Below, piece after piece: positions 8,562-17,176 of a DNA stretch of 64,000 nucleotides. Numbering within the stretch: position 1 is the first letter of the stretch; every line of letters starts with the position of its first letter. Position numbers and translations under genes: made by a program. The notes under the pieces were generated by a model that had not been told where the DNA came from, did not search any database, and worked only from the letters and a program-made list of their open reading frames with translations. The DNA is from Candidatus Martarchaeota archaeon (lineage in GTDB: Archaea > Micrarchaeota > Micrarchaeia > Micrarchaeales > Micrarchaeaceae): positions 1 to 64,000 of the forward strand of contig JAMCZI010000028.1 of assembly GCA_023485545.1 (NCBI GenBank). Direction: 5' to 3'.

Positions 8562-9542
8562 TTGGATTTGAGGACCATAGAATACAGACAGCTTTCCGAG
8601 ATAATGATAATATTTGCAATAGTGCAATTCCTCGGGCTGCTCGTAGTTGTGCACGCGGCAAGCGGCAGCGTATACGTGTCAAGCTCCGCGCCAACGCTGT
8701 TTGAGACTCCAAGCAGCATAGTAATATACATCGCATACATAGTGTTTGCATCGCTCGCCATAGTGCTCATATCGAAGTATTACGGCGGCAGGAAGTTCTT
8801 CATTCTCCTAGAGGCGTTCGTGATATTCATCGCATCGCTCTACCTGTTCCTCATAGCGTTGACCTCACTCAATTCTGCCGTCGCGTTAGTTGTCAACGGG
8901 ATTCCAATCACCTACAGCGCCATTGCATCGATAATTCTTGCAGCTGCACTTGTAATCATGAAGAATAAATGGCAGCGTCTCCGCAATTCTGTGGCAATAA
9001 TAGCGAGCGCAGGCGTTGGGGTTGTCCTCGGCCTAAGCTTCGGATTCAAGCTGGCGCTGATATTTATGGGCATAATCGCCATATACGACTTCATAGCAGT
9101 ATTCATAACGAAGCACATGATAACGCTGGCGCGCGCAGCCTCATCCATGAACCTGGCTCTTCTTGTCGGGGTAAGCGAGGTAAAAGCAGTACCTGAACGC
9201 AGCGTGCCGAAGGACTACCTCAGGGCATACCGGAAGGAAAGCGCCAAAAATGGCCCTCATCCTTTAAGCAGGGAACTAGGCAAGCACATGATTCCGTTCG
9301 CAGCGAGAGTAGAGCTTGGGACTGGGGACCTTGCGATACCGCTTATGGTTGCGATATCTGCATACAACTATACGCTGAATTTCGTCCTCAGTTTCTTCAT
9401 AATATTCGGTGCGATATTCGGCCTTGGATTAACAATGTACATACTAAAGAGGTTCTCCAGGCCGCTGCCTGCGATACCCCCTCTGTTCCTCGGTGTGCTG
9501 ATAGGGGTGCTTGCGTTCTTCCTACTTCATGCGTACATCTGA
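8562..9542 (+). CDS. Presenilin/signal-peptide-peptidase-like GxGD intramembrane aspartyl protease
   Basis: About 326 residues with eight or nine hydrophobic segments. The three signatures of the presenilin/SPP family (archaeal PSH, DUF1119-like) occur in order: YD in IIAIYDFIAVF, GxGD in ELGTGDLAIPLM, and a PAL-like PAIPPL near the C-terminus. The two aspartates would cut transmembrane substrates inside the membrane. The start is TTG 8562, with GGTGGTG ending five bases before it; GTG at 8541 is the longer alternative. Prepilin peptidases share GxGD but lack the YD and PAL motifs in this order. The 3' end overlaps the convergent XPD gene by 21 bases. Substrates are unknown. Confidence 0.82.
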   Translation: MDLRTIEYRQLSEIMIIFAIVQFLGLLVVVHAASGSVYVSSSAPTLFETPSSIVIYIAYIVFASLAIVLISKYYGGRKFFILLEAFVIFIASLYLFLIALTSLNSAVALVVNGIPITYSAIASIILAAALVIMKNKWQRLRNSVAIIASAGVGVVLGLSFGFKLALIFMGIIAIYDFIAVFITKHMITLARAASSMNLALLVGVSEVKAVPERSVPKDYLRAYRKESAKNGPHPLSRELGKHMIPFAARVELGTGDLAIPLMVAISAYNYTLNFVLSFFIIFGAIFGLGLTMYILKRFSRPLPAIPPLFLGVLIGVLAFFLLHAYI

Positions 9543-11375
9543 CGCTCCTTTACCTGCAGAGCTAGTCTCATGACCCCAGAACTTGTCTATCTCGCCCATG
9601 TAATCCAGAGACTTGGATATGCCTATCGAGCCCTCTATAAGATTTGAATACCCTCTCCACGTGTACCTCTTGTCCAAGAAAAGTATAACTGCCCTGTCAG
9701 TCTCGTTCCTTACTGCCCTTCCGGCTGCCTGTATGGCACGTATTATCGCAGGGGTAATGTAAGCGTATTCAAAACCTTTGCTCCCAAACTGCTTCTCGAA
9801 AACGGCAATCCTCGCCCTTGTTTCGAGGTCAGGCATGGAGAGCGGTATCCCAACTATCACAATGCCCTTTATCAGGTTGTCCCTATAGTCCACACCCTCG
9901 CTCAAGCTGCCTCCCATCACGGCAAGCAGCACGGTATCACGCGAGGCTGCAAACCTCTCAAGCAGAGCACCTGTCGCTGCGCTGCTCATGTTTTCTCCCT
10001 GCACTATCATCCTTGCCATGGAGAGATGCCTTGCAGTCCCTTCCAGCACCTTGAAACTCGGGAAGAAGACCGCAATGTTGCCTGGTATGTGCCTCCTGAA
10101 TTCCTCTATCCTCTCCGCTATCTTCTTGTATTCTTCTACGGATCTGCTCTCGTACTTGGTTGTTATGCTCCCGTCTATGAAAGCTATCCTGTTTGCTTTC
10201 GGGAATGGGGATTCATAGTTCTTCGATACCGCCCCGTCAAGCATGAACATGTCCGAATACATGCTGATAGGGGCCATGGTTGCACTCATGAAGATATTTG
10301 CATACGGCTCCCTGAGTACCTCAAGGGACTTCTTTGGGAATAACGACTTAATAGATATCCTTATGCTTGGCCCGTGCCTCGATATTATCCTCGTTGCTGT
10401 CTCATCGTATCCGCTCCACGCTCTAAGAAATCTCGAGAGGTGCACGAGCGAGGACCTCTTCGCCGCGCTCTTTTCGAGGTACTCCATGCCGCGTTTTTCT
10501 AGGCTGTCCGCCAAGCTCTCGGCCTCATCCTCCAGCTCCTTCGGGAAATCCGCCCTCTCGATGAAAGCCTCGGTGACGTTGGTTAGCTTTCTTTGCGATA
10601 CAGACTTCATGACGAAGCCAATGTAACTCACGTCTATGCTGCTGCCTATCTCATCAAGTTCTTTCTGTGCTCTTTCGATCACCGAATATGTGATTGAGCT
10701 GCTCAGGTAATCGGAGGCTAGGCTCACTATGTTGTGCGCCTCGTCCCATATCACTATGCTGTTAGAAAGGCTGTGCGATATACTTTTAAGGAAGACGCTC
10801 CGCGTATATGGGTTGAGCATATGTGCATAGTCAGCCACTATGATTTGCGATTTCCTTGCCGCCCTTATCGCCGAATAGTAGCCGCACAAGCCCTCGGAGA
10901 AGGCCTCCCTGAAAAACTGGTGGTGCCCCATTCCGGCGCTCGCGACAAGGTTCTGCGGCAATTCGTCCAGCCCCTTGAACTTCGTATAGAACGCGCATTT
11001 CTTCCCGGCTATCAGCTTCTCGCATGTCGGGTAGAAAGATTCGGAGGGGAGCATATTGGCTGCCTCGTTGGTGCAGAGGTTCGCCTTCCCTACAAGGTCG
11101 ATGAAGCTGAAGCTGCCTCCGAACTTGCTGCTTATTCCTCTGAGCGCTTCTACAGCTATCGCGTGTTGCGAGATTTTAGGTGTCAGGAAGAACACGTCAA
11201 GGTCGTTGTCGAGTGCGTAAGTCATTGCTGCAGACAGTGCAGCATCGGTCTTTCCTATGCCTGTGGGAGCATTGACCAGTATGCTCTTTCTCTGCTGCAT
11301 TGCTGCGTAAATATCGCTGATCATCTGAGCCTGGTGCTCTCTTGGCTTATCAAAGCGAAATAAAAACTGCATCAT
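9522..11375 (-). CDS. xpd: XPD/Rad3-family iron-sulfur DNA helicase
   Basis: A 617-residue superfamily 2 helicase. Walker A is NAPTGIGKTDA and the DEAH box is IWDEAHN. Four cysteines between them, in NLCTNEA, YPTCEKL, GKKCAFY and GLCGYY, match the [4Fe-4S] domain of archaeal XPD. C-terminal motifs include FMSATMAP, GGSLSEGVDY and AIQAAGRAVRN, the last being the motif VI arginine region. XPD unwinds DNA 5' to 3' in repair. The start is one of two adjacent ATG codons. It is divergent from the membrane protein at 11418, with a short A/T-rich promoter gap. Confidence 0.93.
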   Translation of the reverse strand: MMQFLFRFDKPREHQAQMISDIYAAMQQRKSILVNAPTGIGKTDAALSAAMTYALDNDLDVFFLTPKISQHAIAVEALRGISSKFGGSFSFIDLVGKANLCTNEAANMLPSESFYPTCEKLIAGKKCAFYTKFKGLDELPQNLVASAGMGHHQFFREAFSEGLCGYYSAIRAARKSQIIVADYAHMLNPYTRSVFLKSISHSLSNSIVIWDEAHNIVSLASDYLSSSITYSVIERAQKELDEIGSSIDVSYIGFVMKSVSQRKLTNVTEAFIERADFPKELEDEAESLADSLEKRGMEYLEKSAAKRSSLVHLSRFLRAWSGYDETATRIISRHGPSIRISIKSLFPKKSLEVLREPYANIFMSATMAPISMYSDMFMLDGAVSKNYESPFPKANRIAFIDGSITTKYESRSVEEYKKIAERIEEFRRHIPGNIAVFFPSFKVLEGTARHLSMARMIVQGENMSSAATGALLERFAASRDTVLLAVMGGSLSEGVDYRDNLIKGIVIVGIPLSMPDLETRARIAVFEKQFGSKGFEYAYITPAIIRAIQAAGRAVRNETDRAVILFLDKRYTWRGYSNLIEGSIGISKSLDYMGEIDKFWGHETSSAGKGASDVRMK

Positions 11376-11417
11376 TTTAATCTTTACCCGCTCAATATAT
11401 TATATATTCCTGGTGGT

Positions 11418-12392
11418 GTGGTGCAAGGCAAGATGTGGGAGGCGTATTCGGCACTGGCTTTCATTGGCAGCCTCGGCGCAATGCTTATAACCTTCTACTA
11501 CATGCAGAGCACCTCGCTGATAATAGGTGTAAGCTCAGGCATAGCGCTATCAGCCTCAAAATACAATCTTACGCTGAACAGCACCACGATGGCACTTGTC
11601 AACAATACTCCAGTATACAGGATAGGGGCGTACTTCACATATTTGATGCTGCCGATAGCGCTGGCGATGTTCGGCCTGGCTACCCTATGGTTCTTCGGAT
11701 CGAGACGGGGCAGGGTGTCTGGATTTTCGATGGCAATACTGTCAATCATATTCATAGCCATCCTTACTGTGATGAAGATAAATCTCAACCTCTCGGAGCC
11801 GCTCAGTGTAATTGCGACAGGCTACATTGGTGCATTGCTTGCCATGGCTGCTGGAGCGTATGCATTCCTTCAGAAGCCACAGAAGCGCCAGTCCATACGC
11901 CCACTGGAAATAGATCCATCGAAGCCATACTCCAACATGCTCAACATGTACGACAAGGTCATGAGCAATCTTTCTGGAACGCTCAAGGTTCTGGACAAGA
12001 ATTTTGACACAGCAAGCATGTCGAACATGTACCGCCTGGTATCCTCCAACATAGGGTCCATAAAAGGGGTCATGGTGCTGACCAGCTCAGACAGGGTAGG
12101 CAAAGCTTTCGAACGCGACTACTACGACATTAAGAAGGAATTCGAGACGTACGGGATGTACATTGACATAAGGGTGATGTCCGACGCCGATGCCGCTGAG
12201 CAGCACGAAAGGTTCATGGCCGATTCGAAGAACGCGTTCAAGATCCCACCGCTCAACATAATAAACAGGAAGAGCGAACACATAGTCAGGATCAACCCGC
12301 GGGAAGTGAACAGGCGTTTTGACGACATATTCCAGAGGTCGACTAAGATTGAGAACCTTTTCGGGAAAAGTGCGAAGCAGCAGTTAACGTAG
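11418..12392 (+). CDS. Uncharacterised membrane protein with C-terminal soluble domain
   Basis: 324 residues, not assigned to a family with confidence. The first about 155 residues hold four membrane segments. The rest is soluble, with a helical linker and an alternating strand/helix domain containing KGVMVLTSSD, YIDIRVMSD, HERFMADS and IPPLNIINRKSEHIVRI. The HERF and IPPLNII pattern reminds me of phospholipase-D-like domains with a degenerate HxK motif, but this is weak. The start is GTG 11418 or ATG 11433, each after a GGTG run. The next gene encodes a secreted protease, but the gap of 47 bases has its own TATA box, so an operon is not implied. Confidence 0.6.
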   Translation: MVQGKMWEAYSALAFIGSLGAMLITFYYMQSTSLIIGVSSGIALSASKYNLTLNSTTMALVNNTPVYRIGAYFTYLMLPIALAMFGLATLWFFGSRRGRVSGFSMAILSIIFIAILTVMKINLNLSEPLSVIATGYIGALLAMAAGAYAFLQKPQKRQSIRPLEIDPSKPYSNMLNMYDKVMSNLSGTLKVLDKNFDTASMSNMYRLVSSNIGSIKGVMVLTSSDRVGKAFERDYYDIKKEFETYGMYIDIRVMSDADAAEQHERFMADSKNAFKIPPLNIINRKSEHIVRINPREVNRRFDDIFQRSTKIENLFGKSAKQQLT

Positions 12393-12439
12393 CGCTCAAA
12401 TCATTTTTATACATTGATGTGCATAAGAAGCGTGTGGCC

Positions 12440-14368
12440 ATGGGAAACAAGAATGTATCCGCATACGTAATCATTGCCGTAGCAGTAACATTGCTATTGG
12501 CTTCGGCAGTTGCAATCCACTCACACGGCAGCATAAGCCCTCAGGCGAAGATGCTGGAGTTTTCATCCGGCACTGTAGGCACTGCATCGATACACGCGCC
12601 AGCAGTAATACTGTCAAACAATAGCGGAGTTATTACAATAATAAACCTGACAATAACCAAGGGTGACGGCAATGTCAGTATAGTAGGCCCCCGTAGCGTG
12701 GGCTCATCCACCCTTCAGGCGGCGCAGAATGCAGCTGCTTTCGCGTCGTCATACACGGGCCGCATAGAATCCGACTATAATTTCACATATGCGATAAACG
12801 ATTACAATGCGAGCGTCTCTGGACCAAGTGCAGGCGCTGCAATGACGGTCCTGGCGCTTTCGGCTTTCTCAAACAAGCCACTCCTAAGCGGCTTTACCAT
12901 GACAGGCACCATAAACCCGAACGGATCGATAGGCCCGATAGGCGGCGTGTACGACAAGATGTCAGCCGCATCCGCAGAAGGCTTCAAGTTCGGCCTGGTG
13001 CCGTATGCGGCTCCAGGCTCGTTTGAGAATGAGCTGTATCTTCTGATTCAGACCAATTTCCACATACCTATAATAGAAGTGTCAAACGTTTCGCAGGCTT
13101 TTGCATACGCTACTGGAAGTGCACCAATAGCTGGGCACAATGTCACGTTCTCGTTCTACACCACATACAACGTCTCTGCCCTGCCCGATGCTCCGCTTAC
13201 CTGCAGCAATTCGTGCAATGAAAGCAACTTCCGTGGACTGATGAATTACACCGAGAACATAACTGGTTCTATGGTAAGCACTCTATCAAACGGCAGGTTC
13301 TCCGACATAGCAGCAAACCTGTCTAACGCATTGGTGCAGAGCGAACAGATAGGAGCCAAGGGGTATTATTATGCTGCGGCGGATTTCGCCTTCCTGGATT
13401 ACGCCAATGCATACCTAATGCATTCGGCAAGCACCACCAAGCAGCAAGGCATCCAGACACTAGTACAGACATCTTCGTCATGCGCTTCTATCCAGCCGCC
13501 GCAAATCACGTCAGCAAATTATGAATATGTTCTCGGTGGCGAATTGCGCCAGGCGTGGGGCAACTATACAGCTGAAAGCCTGATCGCCAACTACAACTCC
13601 ACGGCAACAGATAGCGATGGGGTTATGGAGAACATGTACGAGAACGGCATATCGCAGGCGTGGTGCAGCTCCGCGGCATACATGTACGGTGTAGCACAGG
13701 AGATAGGCGGCAACGCATCGGAGCCATCGGCTTCGCTAGCATCGCTTGCTGCGTCGCGTATTTCATCTGCCGGAAACTACGGCAACAGCTACTACTATCA
13801 GACCGCCCTTGCGGCGTATAAAAATCACAACTACCCTCTGGCAATACTCGACGCGGATTATGCCTTTGCAACAGGGTCTGCATCCAAGTCCTTTTCTATG
13901 AATACTAGCGCGCTTGACGCGATGGCTGAGTCAACAGCCAATTCGTCGACATACGGGATATGGGCAACGCAGTACGCCAACGAGGCGATGTTCTACGTGT
14001 ATGAATCAAGGATCACAACAAACAGCTCCGCGGCACATTCCTACGCTGCAAGCGCATACTCATCGGCAGTTTTGGCGAGCGCCATAAGCAACGACACTAA
14101 GGCAATAGCCTCAAGCCTCATTCCGGTAACGACATCACAGACACCGCAGGATCTTGGCGCACTCGGATCGCAGCTGTCAAGTATGTATGGTCTTCTGGAA
14201 ACAATAGCTATTTTAATACTTGCCATACTAATTATTGTTGCTATAATACTCGGCTTCGTCCTGATGCTGGTTTACCACGTCTCAAAGGCGGGCAGCGGCG
14301 CAATGCGCAGCGGAATTGCCCACAACGAAGTGGCGCGTAAGAGGGCAAGGCGTTCAGCCAGAAGGTGA
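12440..14368 (+). CDS. Secreted, membrane-anchored Lon-like (S16) protease
   Basis: About 642 residues. The N-terminal signal anchor is around AYVIIAVAVTLLLASAVAI. A Lon-type proteolytic domain follows without any AAA+ domain: the nucleophile lies in SGPSAGAAM and the dyad lysine in GGVYDKMSAA, with GTINPNGSIGPIGG between. A serine- and asparagine-rich helical region (many N-x-S/T sites) leads to a C-terminal membrane helix (AILILAILIIVAIILGFVLML) and a strongly basic tail ending in ARRSARR. The protease domain is thus predicted outside the cell. The ATG at 12440 suits the TATA box near 12407; a GTG at 12419 would add seven residues. Confidence 0.8.
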   Translation: MGNKNVSAYVIIAVAVTLLLASAVAIHSHGSISPQAKMLEFSSGTVGTASIHAPAVILSNNSGVITIINLTITKGDGNVSIVGPRSVGSSTLQAAQNAAAFASSYTGRIESDYNFTYAINDYNASVSGPSAGAAMTVLALSAFSNKPLLSGFTMTGTINPNGSIGPIGGVYDKMSAASAEGFKFGLVPYAAPGSFENELYLLIQTNFHIPIIEVSNVSQAFAYATGSAPIAGHNVTFSFYTTYNVSALPDAPLTCSNSCNESNFRGLMNYTENITGSMVSTLSNGRFSDIAANLSNALVQSEQIGAKGYYYAAADFAFLDYANAYLMHSASTTKQQGIQTLVQTSSSCASIQPPQITSANYEYVLGGELRQAWGNYTAESLIANYNSTATDSDGVMENMYENGISQAWCSSAAYMYGVAQEIGGNASEPSASLASLAASRISSAGNYGNSYYYQTALAAYKNHNYPLAILDADYAFATGSASKSFSMNTSALDAMAESTANSSTYGIWATQYANEAMFYVYESRITTNSSAAHSYAASAYSSAVLASAISNDTKAIASSLIPVTTSQTPQDLGALGSQLSSMYGLLETIAILILAILIIVAIILGFVLMLVYHVSKAGSGAMRSGIAHNEVARKRARRSARR

Positions 14369-14372
14369 TTCT

Positions 14373-14543
14373 ATAACAGAAGTTCTCCCAGGCAAAGTGT
14401 GCGTGTCATGCGGCCGCATGACCAGTGAATACACGGAATTCAAATGCCCGAGCTGCGGCAAGGGCAACATAATAAGGTGCTACCACTGCAGGGAAATATC
14501 CAACAAGTACAAATGTGCTGAATGCGATTTCGAGGGACCTTGA
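14373..14543 (+). CDS. Small zinc-ribbon protein (HVO_2753-like)
   Basis: Up to 56 residues with four CxxC pairs: CVSC, CPSC, CYHC and CAEC. The protein ends in FEGP, as in the two-zinc HVO_2753-like family often found beside aEF1B in archaea. The start is unclear. A strong ribosome site AGGTGAT ends just before CT-ATA, so ATA 14373 would sit five bases after GGTG. The only ordinary in-frame start inside the gene is GTG 14397, which would leave 48 residues beginning at the first cysteine pair. The longer frame to 14316 only reads through the protease gene. It overlaps the aEF1B start by one base. Confidence 0.75.
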   Translation: MTEVLPGKVCVSCGRMTSEYTEFKCPSCGKGNIIRCYHCREISNKYKCAECDFEGP

Positions 14544-14788
14544 TGTCTAAAGTTGCCGTTATATTCAAGATATACCCCAAGGAGAACTCTCTCGACGAAG
14601 CGAAGAAGGAGGTTTCAGCCATGGGCCCAAAGGGGCTCCAGGTCGAGGACGTCGCCTTCGGCATAATGGTAATAAAGGCGATGTTTGTTTTCGAAGATTC
14701 GGAAGACAGCTCTTCGGCGCTCGAGTCGAAGCTCAAGAAGCTCGGAAGCGTAAGCGAAGTCGAAGTGGATGAGGAGACCCTGATATAA
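14543..14788 (+). CDS. ef1b: Translation elongation factor 1-beta (aEF1B)
   Basis: 81 residues, the usual length of the archaeal nucleotide-exchange factor for EF-1 alpha. It begins MSKVAVIFKIYPKE and contains the family patterns VEDVAFGIMVIKAMFVFED and a C-terminal VSEVEVDEETL. It recycles GDP-bound EF-1 alpha during translation. The ATG at 14543 overlaps the zinc-ribbon stop (TGATG). The frame extends seven codons upstream but only into the zinc-ribbon gene. The pairing with a small zinc ribbon is seen in other archaea. Confidence 0.93.
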   Translation: MSKVAVIFKIYPKENSLDEAKKEVSAMGPKGLQVEDVAFGIMVIKAMFVFEDSEDSSSALESKLKKLGSVSEVEVDEETLI

Positions 14789-14803
14789 GGCCCAATTCTT
14801 TAC

Positions 14804-14827
14804 GGCGCAATCAGGCGTTGCCTTTTT
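14804..14827 (+). terminator. Possible terminator after aEF1B
   Basis: A weak stem (GGC paired with GCC plus a few A-T pairs, with a bulge) is followed by TTTTT. It lies between aEF1B and rad50, where a new TATA-like element also begins. Confidence 0.3.
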
Positions 14828-14872
14828 CATAAAGCCTTTTTAATTTTGATTGAGTTAACCAAAGGACTGTTT

Positions 14873-17173
14873 ATGCTGCGATACATAGAGCTCAAGAACT
14901 GGAAAAGCCACGGCGACACAAGGATAGAGTTCAGCAAGGGAGTAAACGTAATGATAGGGATAATGGGCGCAGGCAAGAGCTCGGTAATGGACGCCATATC
15001 CTTCGGGCTCTTCGGCACTTTTCCCTCGCTGCTTCACAGGCGGATGAAGCTAGCAGACGTTATAACCAGCAGGCCGGAAGCAGCGCAGTCAGCTACTGTT
15101 AAGCTGTCAATGGATGTCGATGGCCACACCTACACCATAACAAGAAACATAACGCAGAAAGGCGCCGATGCAAAGCTCGAGATAGACGGAAAGTACCTGC
15201 AGGCGCAGGCTGAGCGCGTAAATGAGGAAATATCCTCGATACTGAAGCTTGACTACCAAACGTTCTCGCGGGCAGTGTACTCAGAACAGAACAACCTGGA
15301 ATACTTTCTCGATCTTGGAAGGAGCGAAAGGAAGAAGCAGATAGACAACATGCTTGGGCTCGACTCATTTTCAGCCGCCGAGGAGAACACCATCTCCTCG
15401 ATAAATGCCATTAGGTCTTTGACCAAGGCTGCGGAGGAGATGCTTTCCAAGGCGGACATTGAAGGTCTGAGAAAGAGGCTTGATTCCACCACGTCGGAGA
15501 GGGACAAATACGTGAAGGAACAGTCAGACCTGTCTGCAGAGGTTGCAACTTTGGAGAAGGCGGAGTCGGCAGCCAGAAAGGAGCTCGAGGTTGCAAAGCA
15601 GGAGTCTGCCAAAAAGGTCAAACTTGCAAATGAAGTTTCAGCATCAAAGTCAAAGATATCTGTCCTGCAGGGCGAGATAGACAAGATAAATTTGATGGGA
15701 ATTTCGCGGGAAGAGGTTGTCAAGCTCCACTCAGAACTGTCGTCCAGGTTATCAGAATCAAAAAAGAATCTCGAAGACGCAAGGCTTACGGAGCGGAAGA
15801 TGGTGGCATCATTTGAGAAACTGAAGGCCGAGCAGAGCGTTGCCAGAAGAAGGCTTGATGAGCTGAAAGCGCTTGAGCGTACGCTATCTGGCCAGGAGTG
15901 GAAGGGGCTGGAATCAAGAGTGCAGGAGCTTGACGCTAACATCTCCAAAGCTAAGGAAGGGGCAGCTTCAGCGAAGGCGAGGCTGCAGGACGCCGAGAAA
16001 TCACTGGGTGAACTTTCATCTGCTTCGGGACGCTGTCCCGTCTGCGACCAGGAGCTGACTGAAGCGCACAAGCGCGAGATCATATCCTCAAAGAATGCCG
16101 AGATAGCAAAACTCAAAGAGACGATAAAGGAACTTTCATCTTCACTGGTTTCTATGCAGGCCGAATCAGAAAGCCTTTCCAAAAAGTACAAGGAATACGA
16201 GTTTGCTAAGAAGCGAATCTTGGAATACGCCGATTCGGAAAAGGCGGCCGAGTCGGCTTCTTCATCGCTCGAAGCAGCGGAGGCAAAGCTTAAGGAAGCC
16301 TCTTCCGCAAGCGATTCGATAACGAAAGAGATATCCTCGATTTCGGAAGAACTGGATGCTATAAAGCCGAAGCTTGATGCACTGAAGCGCCTAGAGGGAT
16401 ACATAACGCAGATTGCGTCAGCCAAATCCGAGCTCGAATCGAAGGCAAAGGAGCTCGCATCAATCAAGTCTGATGAAAAGACAGTCTACGCCCTGCAGGA
16501 GAAATTCTCGGCATACTCCTCGGAACTGAGCGGAAAAAGGTCCAAGATTTCTATGAATGAAAAGATGATATCAGAGCTGTCGCGTTCGATAAAGGAGGCT
16601 TCTGCGCAGATATCAGAGCTGGAAAAGATGGAGAGGAGGATAAAGTCCCAGCGCGCAGCATCTCGTGAGCTCACGATATTCAAGAAAGTTCTGGAATTGG
16701 TGTCAGAGACATTGAGGGACAGGATAGTGACCTCAATAAACGGCATAATGCAGGGTATGTGGCCCACATTATATCCGTATGGCGACTACCAGAGCATCAG
16801 GCTCGAGGCGCAGGCGGACGATTATTCACTTCAGGTAAAGTCGTCACTCGGCGATGGCGAATGGCTTGGCGTAGACTCCGTAGCAAGCGGCGGCGAGAAG
16901 AGCATAGCATGCCTTGCGATGCGCATAGCGCTCTCCATGGTGATAGTGCCCAATCTAAAGTGGCTTATACTTGATGAGCCCACGCACAATATAGATTCGG
17001 CAGGGATATCAAAATTCGTTGATGTGCTCGGAGACGTGCTGCCCTCTGTGGTGGAGCAGGTTTTCATAATAACACACGATGACAGCCTGAAGCAGATACA
17101 CGACGCTAGGATATACCTGCTCGACAGGAACAAGGCGCTTGGAGAGCATACCAAAGCCAGCGAGATACAGTAA
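14873..17173 (+). CDS. rad50: DNA double-strand break repair ATPase Rad50
   Basis: 766 residues of SMC-like architecture. Walker A is MIGIMGAGKSS near the N-terminus, followed by a long coiled coil, the zinc hook CPVC at about residues 388-391, a returning coiled coil, the signature SVASGGEKSIACL and Walker B LKWLILDEPTHNID. Rad50 dimerises through the hook and works with Mre11 on DNA ends. The ATG at 14873 (MLRYIELKNW) fits family N-termini; upstream codons read into the promoter. Unusually, no mre11, herA or nurA lies beside it here. It converges with ftsZ. Confidence 0.95.
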   Translation: MLRYIELKNWKSHGDTRIEFSKGVNVMIGIMGAGKSSVMDAISFGLFGTFPSLLHRRMKLADVITSRPEAAQSATVKLSMDVDGHTYTITRNITQKGADAKLEIDGKYLQAQAERVNEEISSILKLDYQTFSRAVYSEQNNLEYFLDLGRSERKKQIDNMLGLDSFSAAEENTISSINAIRSLTKAAEEMLSKADIEGLRKRLDSTTSERDKYVKEQSDLSAEVATLEKAESAARKELEVAKQESAKKVKLANEVSASKSKISVLQGEIDKINLMGISREEVVKLHSELSSRLSESKKNLEDARLTERKMVASFEKLKAEQSVARRRLDELKALERTLSGQEWKGLESRVQELDANISKAKEGAASAKARLQDAEKSLGELSSASGRCPVCDQELTEAHKREIISSKNAEIAKLKETIKELSSSLVSMQAESESLSKKYKEYEFAKKRILEYADSEKAAESASSSLEAAEAKLKEASSASDSITKEISSISEELDAIKPKLDALKRLEGYITQIASAKSELESKAKELASIKSDEKTVYALQEKFSAYSSELSGKRSKISMNEKMISELSRSIKEASAQISELEKMERRIKSQRAASRELTIFKKVLELVSETLRDRIVTSINGIMQGMWPTLYPYGDYQSIRLEAQADDYSLQVKSSLGDGEWLGVDSVASGGEKSIACLAMRIALSMVIVPNLKWLILDEPTHNIDSAGISKFVDVLGDVLPSVVEQVFIITHDDSLKQIHDARIYLLDRNKALGEHTKASEIQ

Positions 17174-17176
17174 AAG

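Noticed and set aside
15253-16467. Long open frame antisense to rad50
   Set aside because: It is a serine-rich shadow of the coiled-coil coding strand with no ribosome site or recognisable domain.
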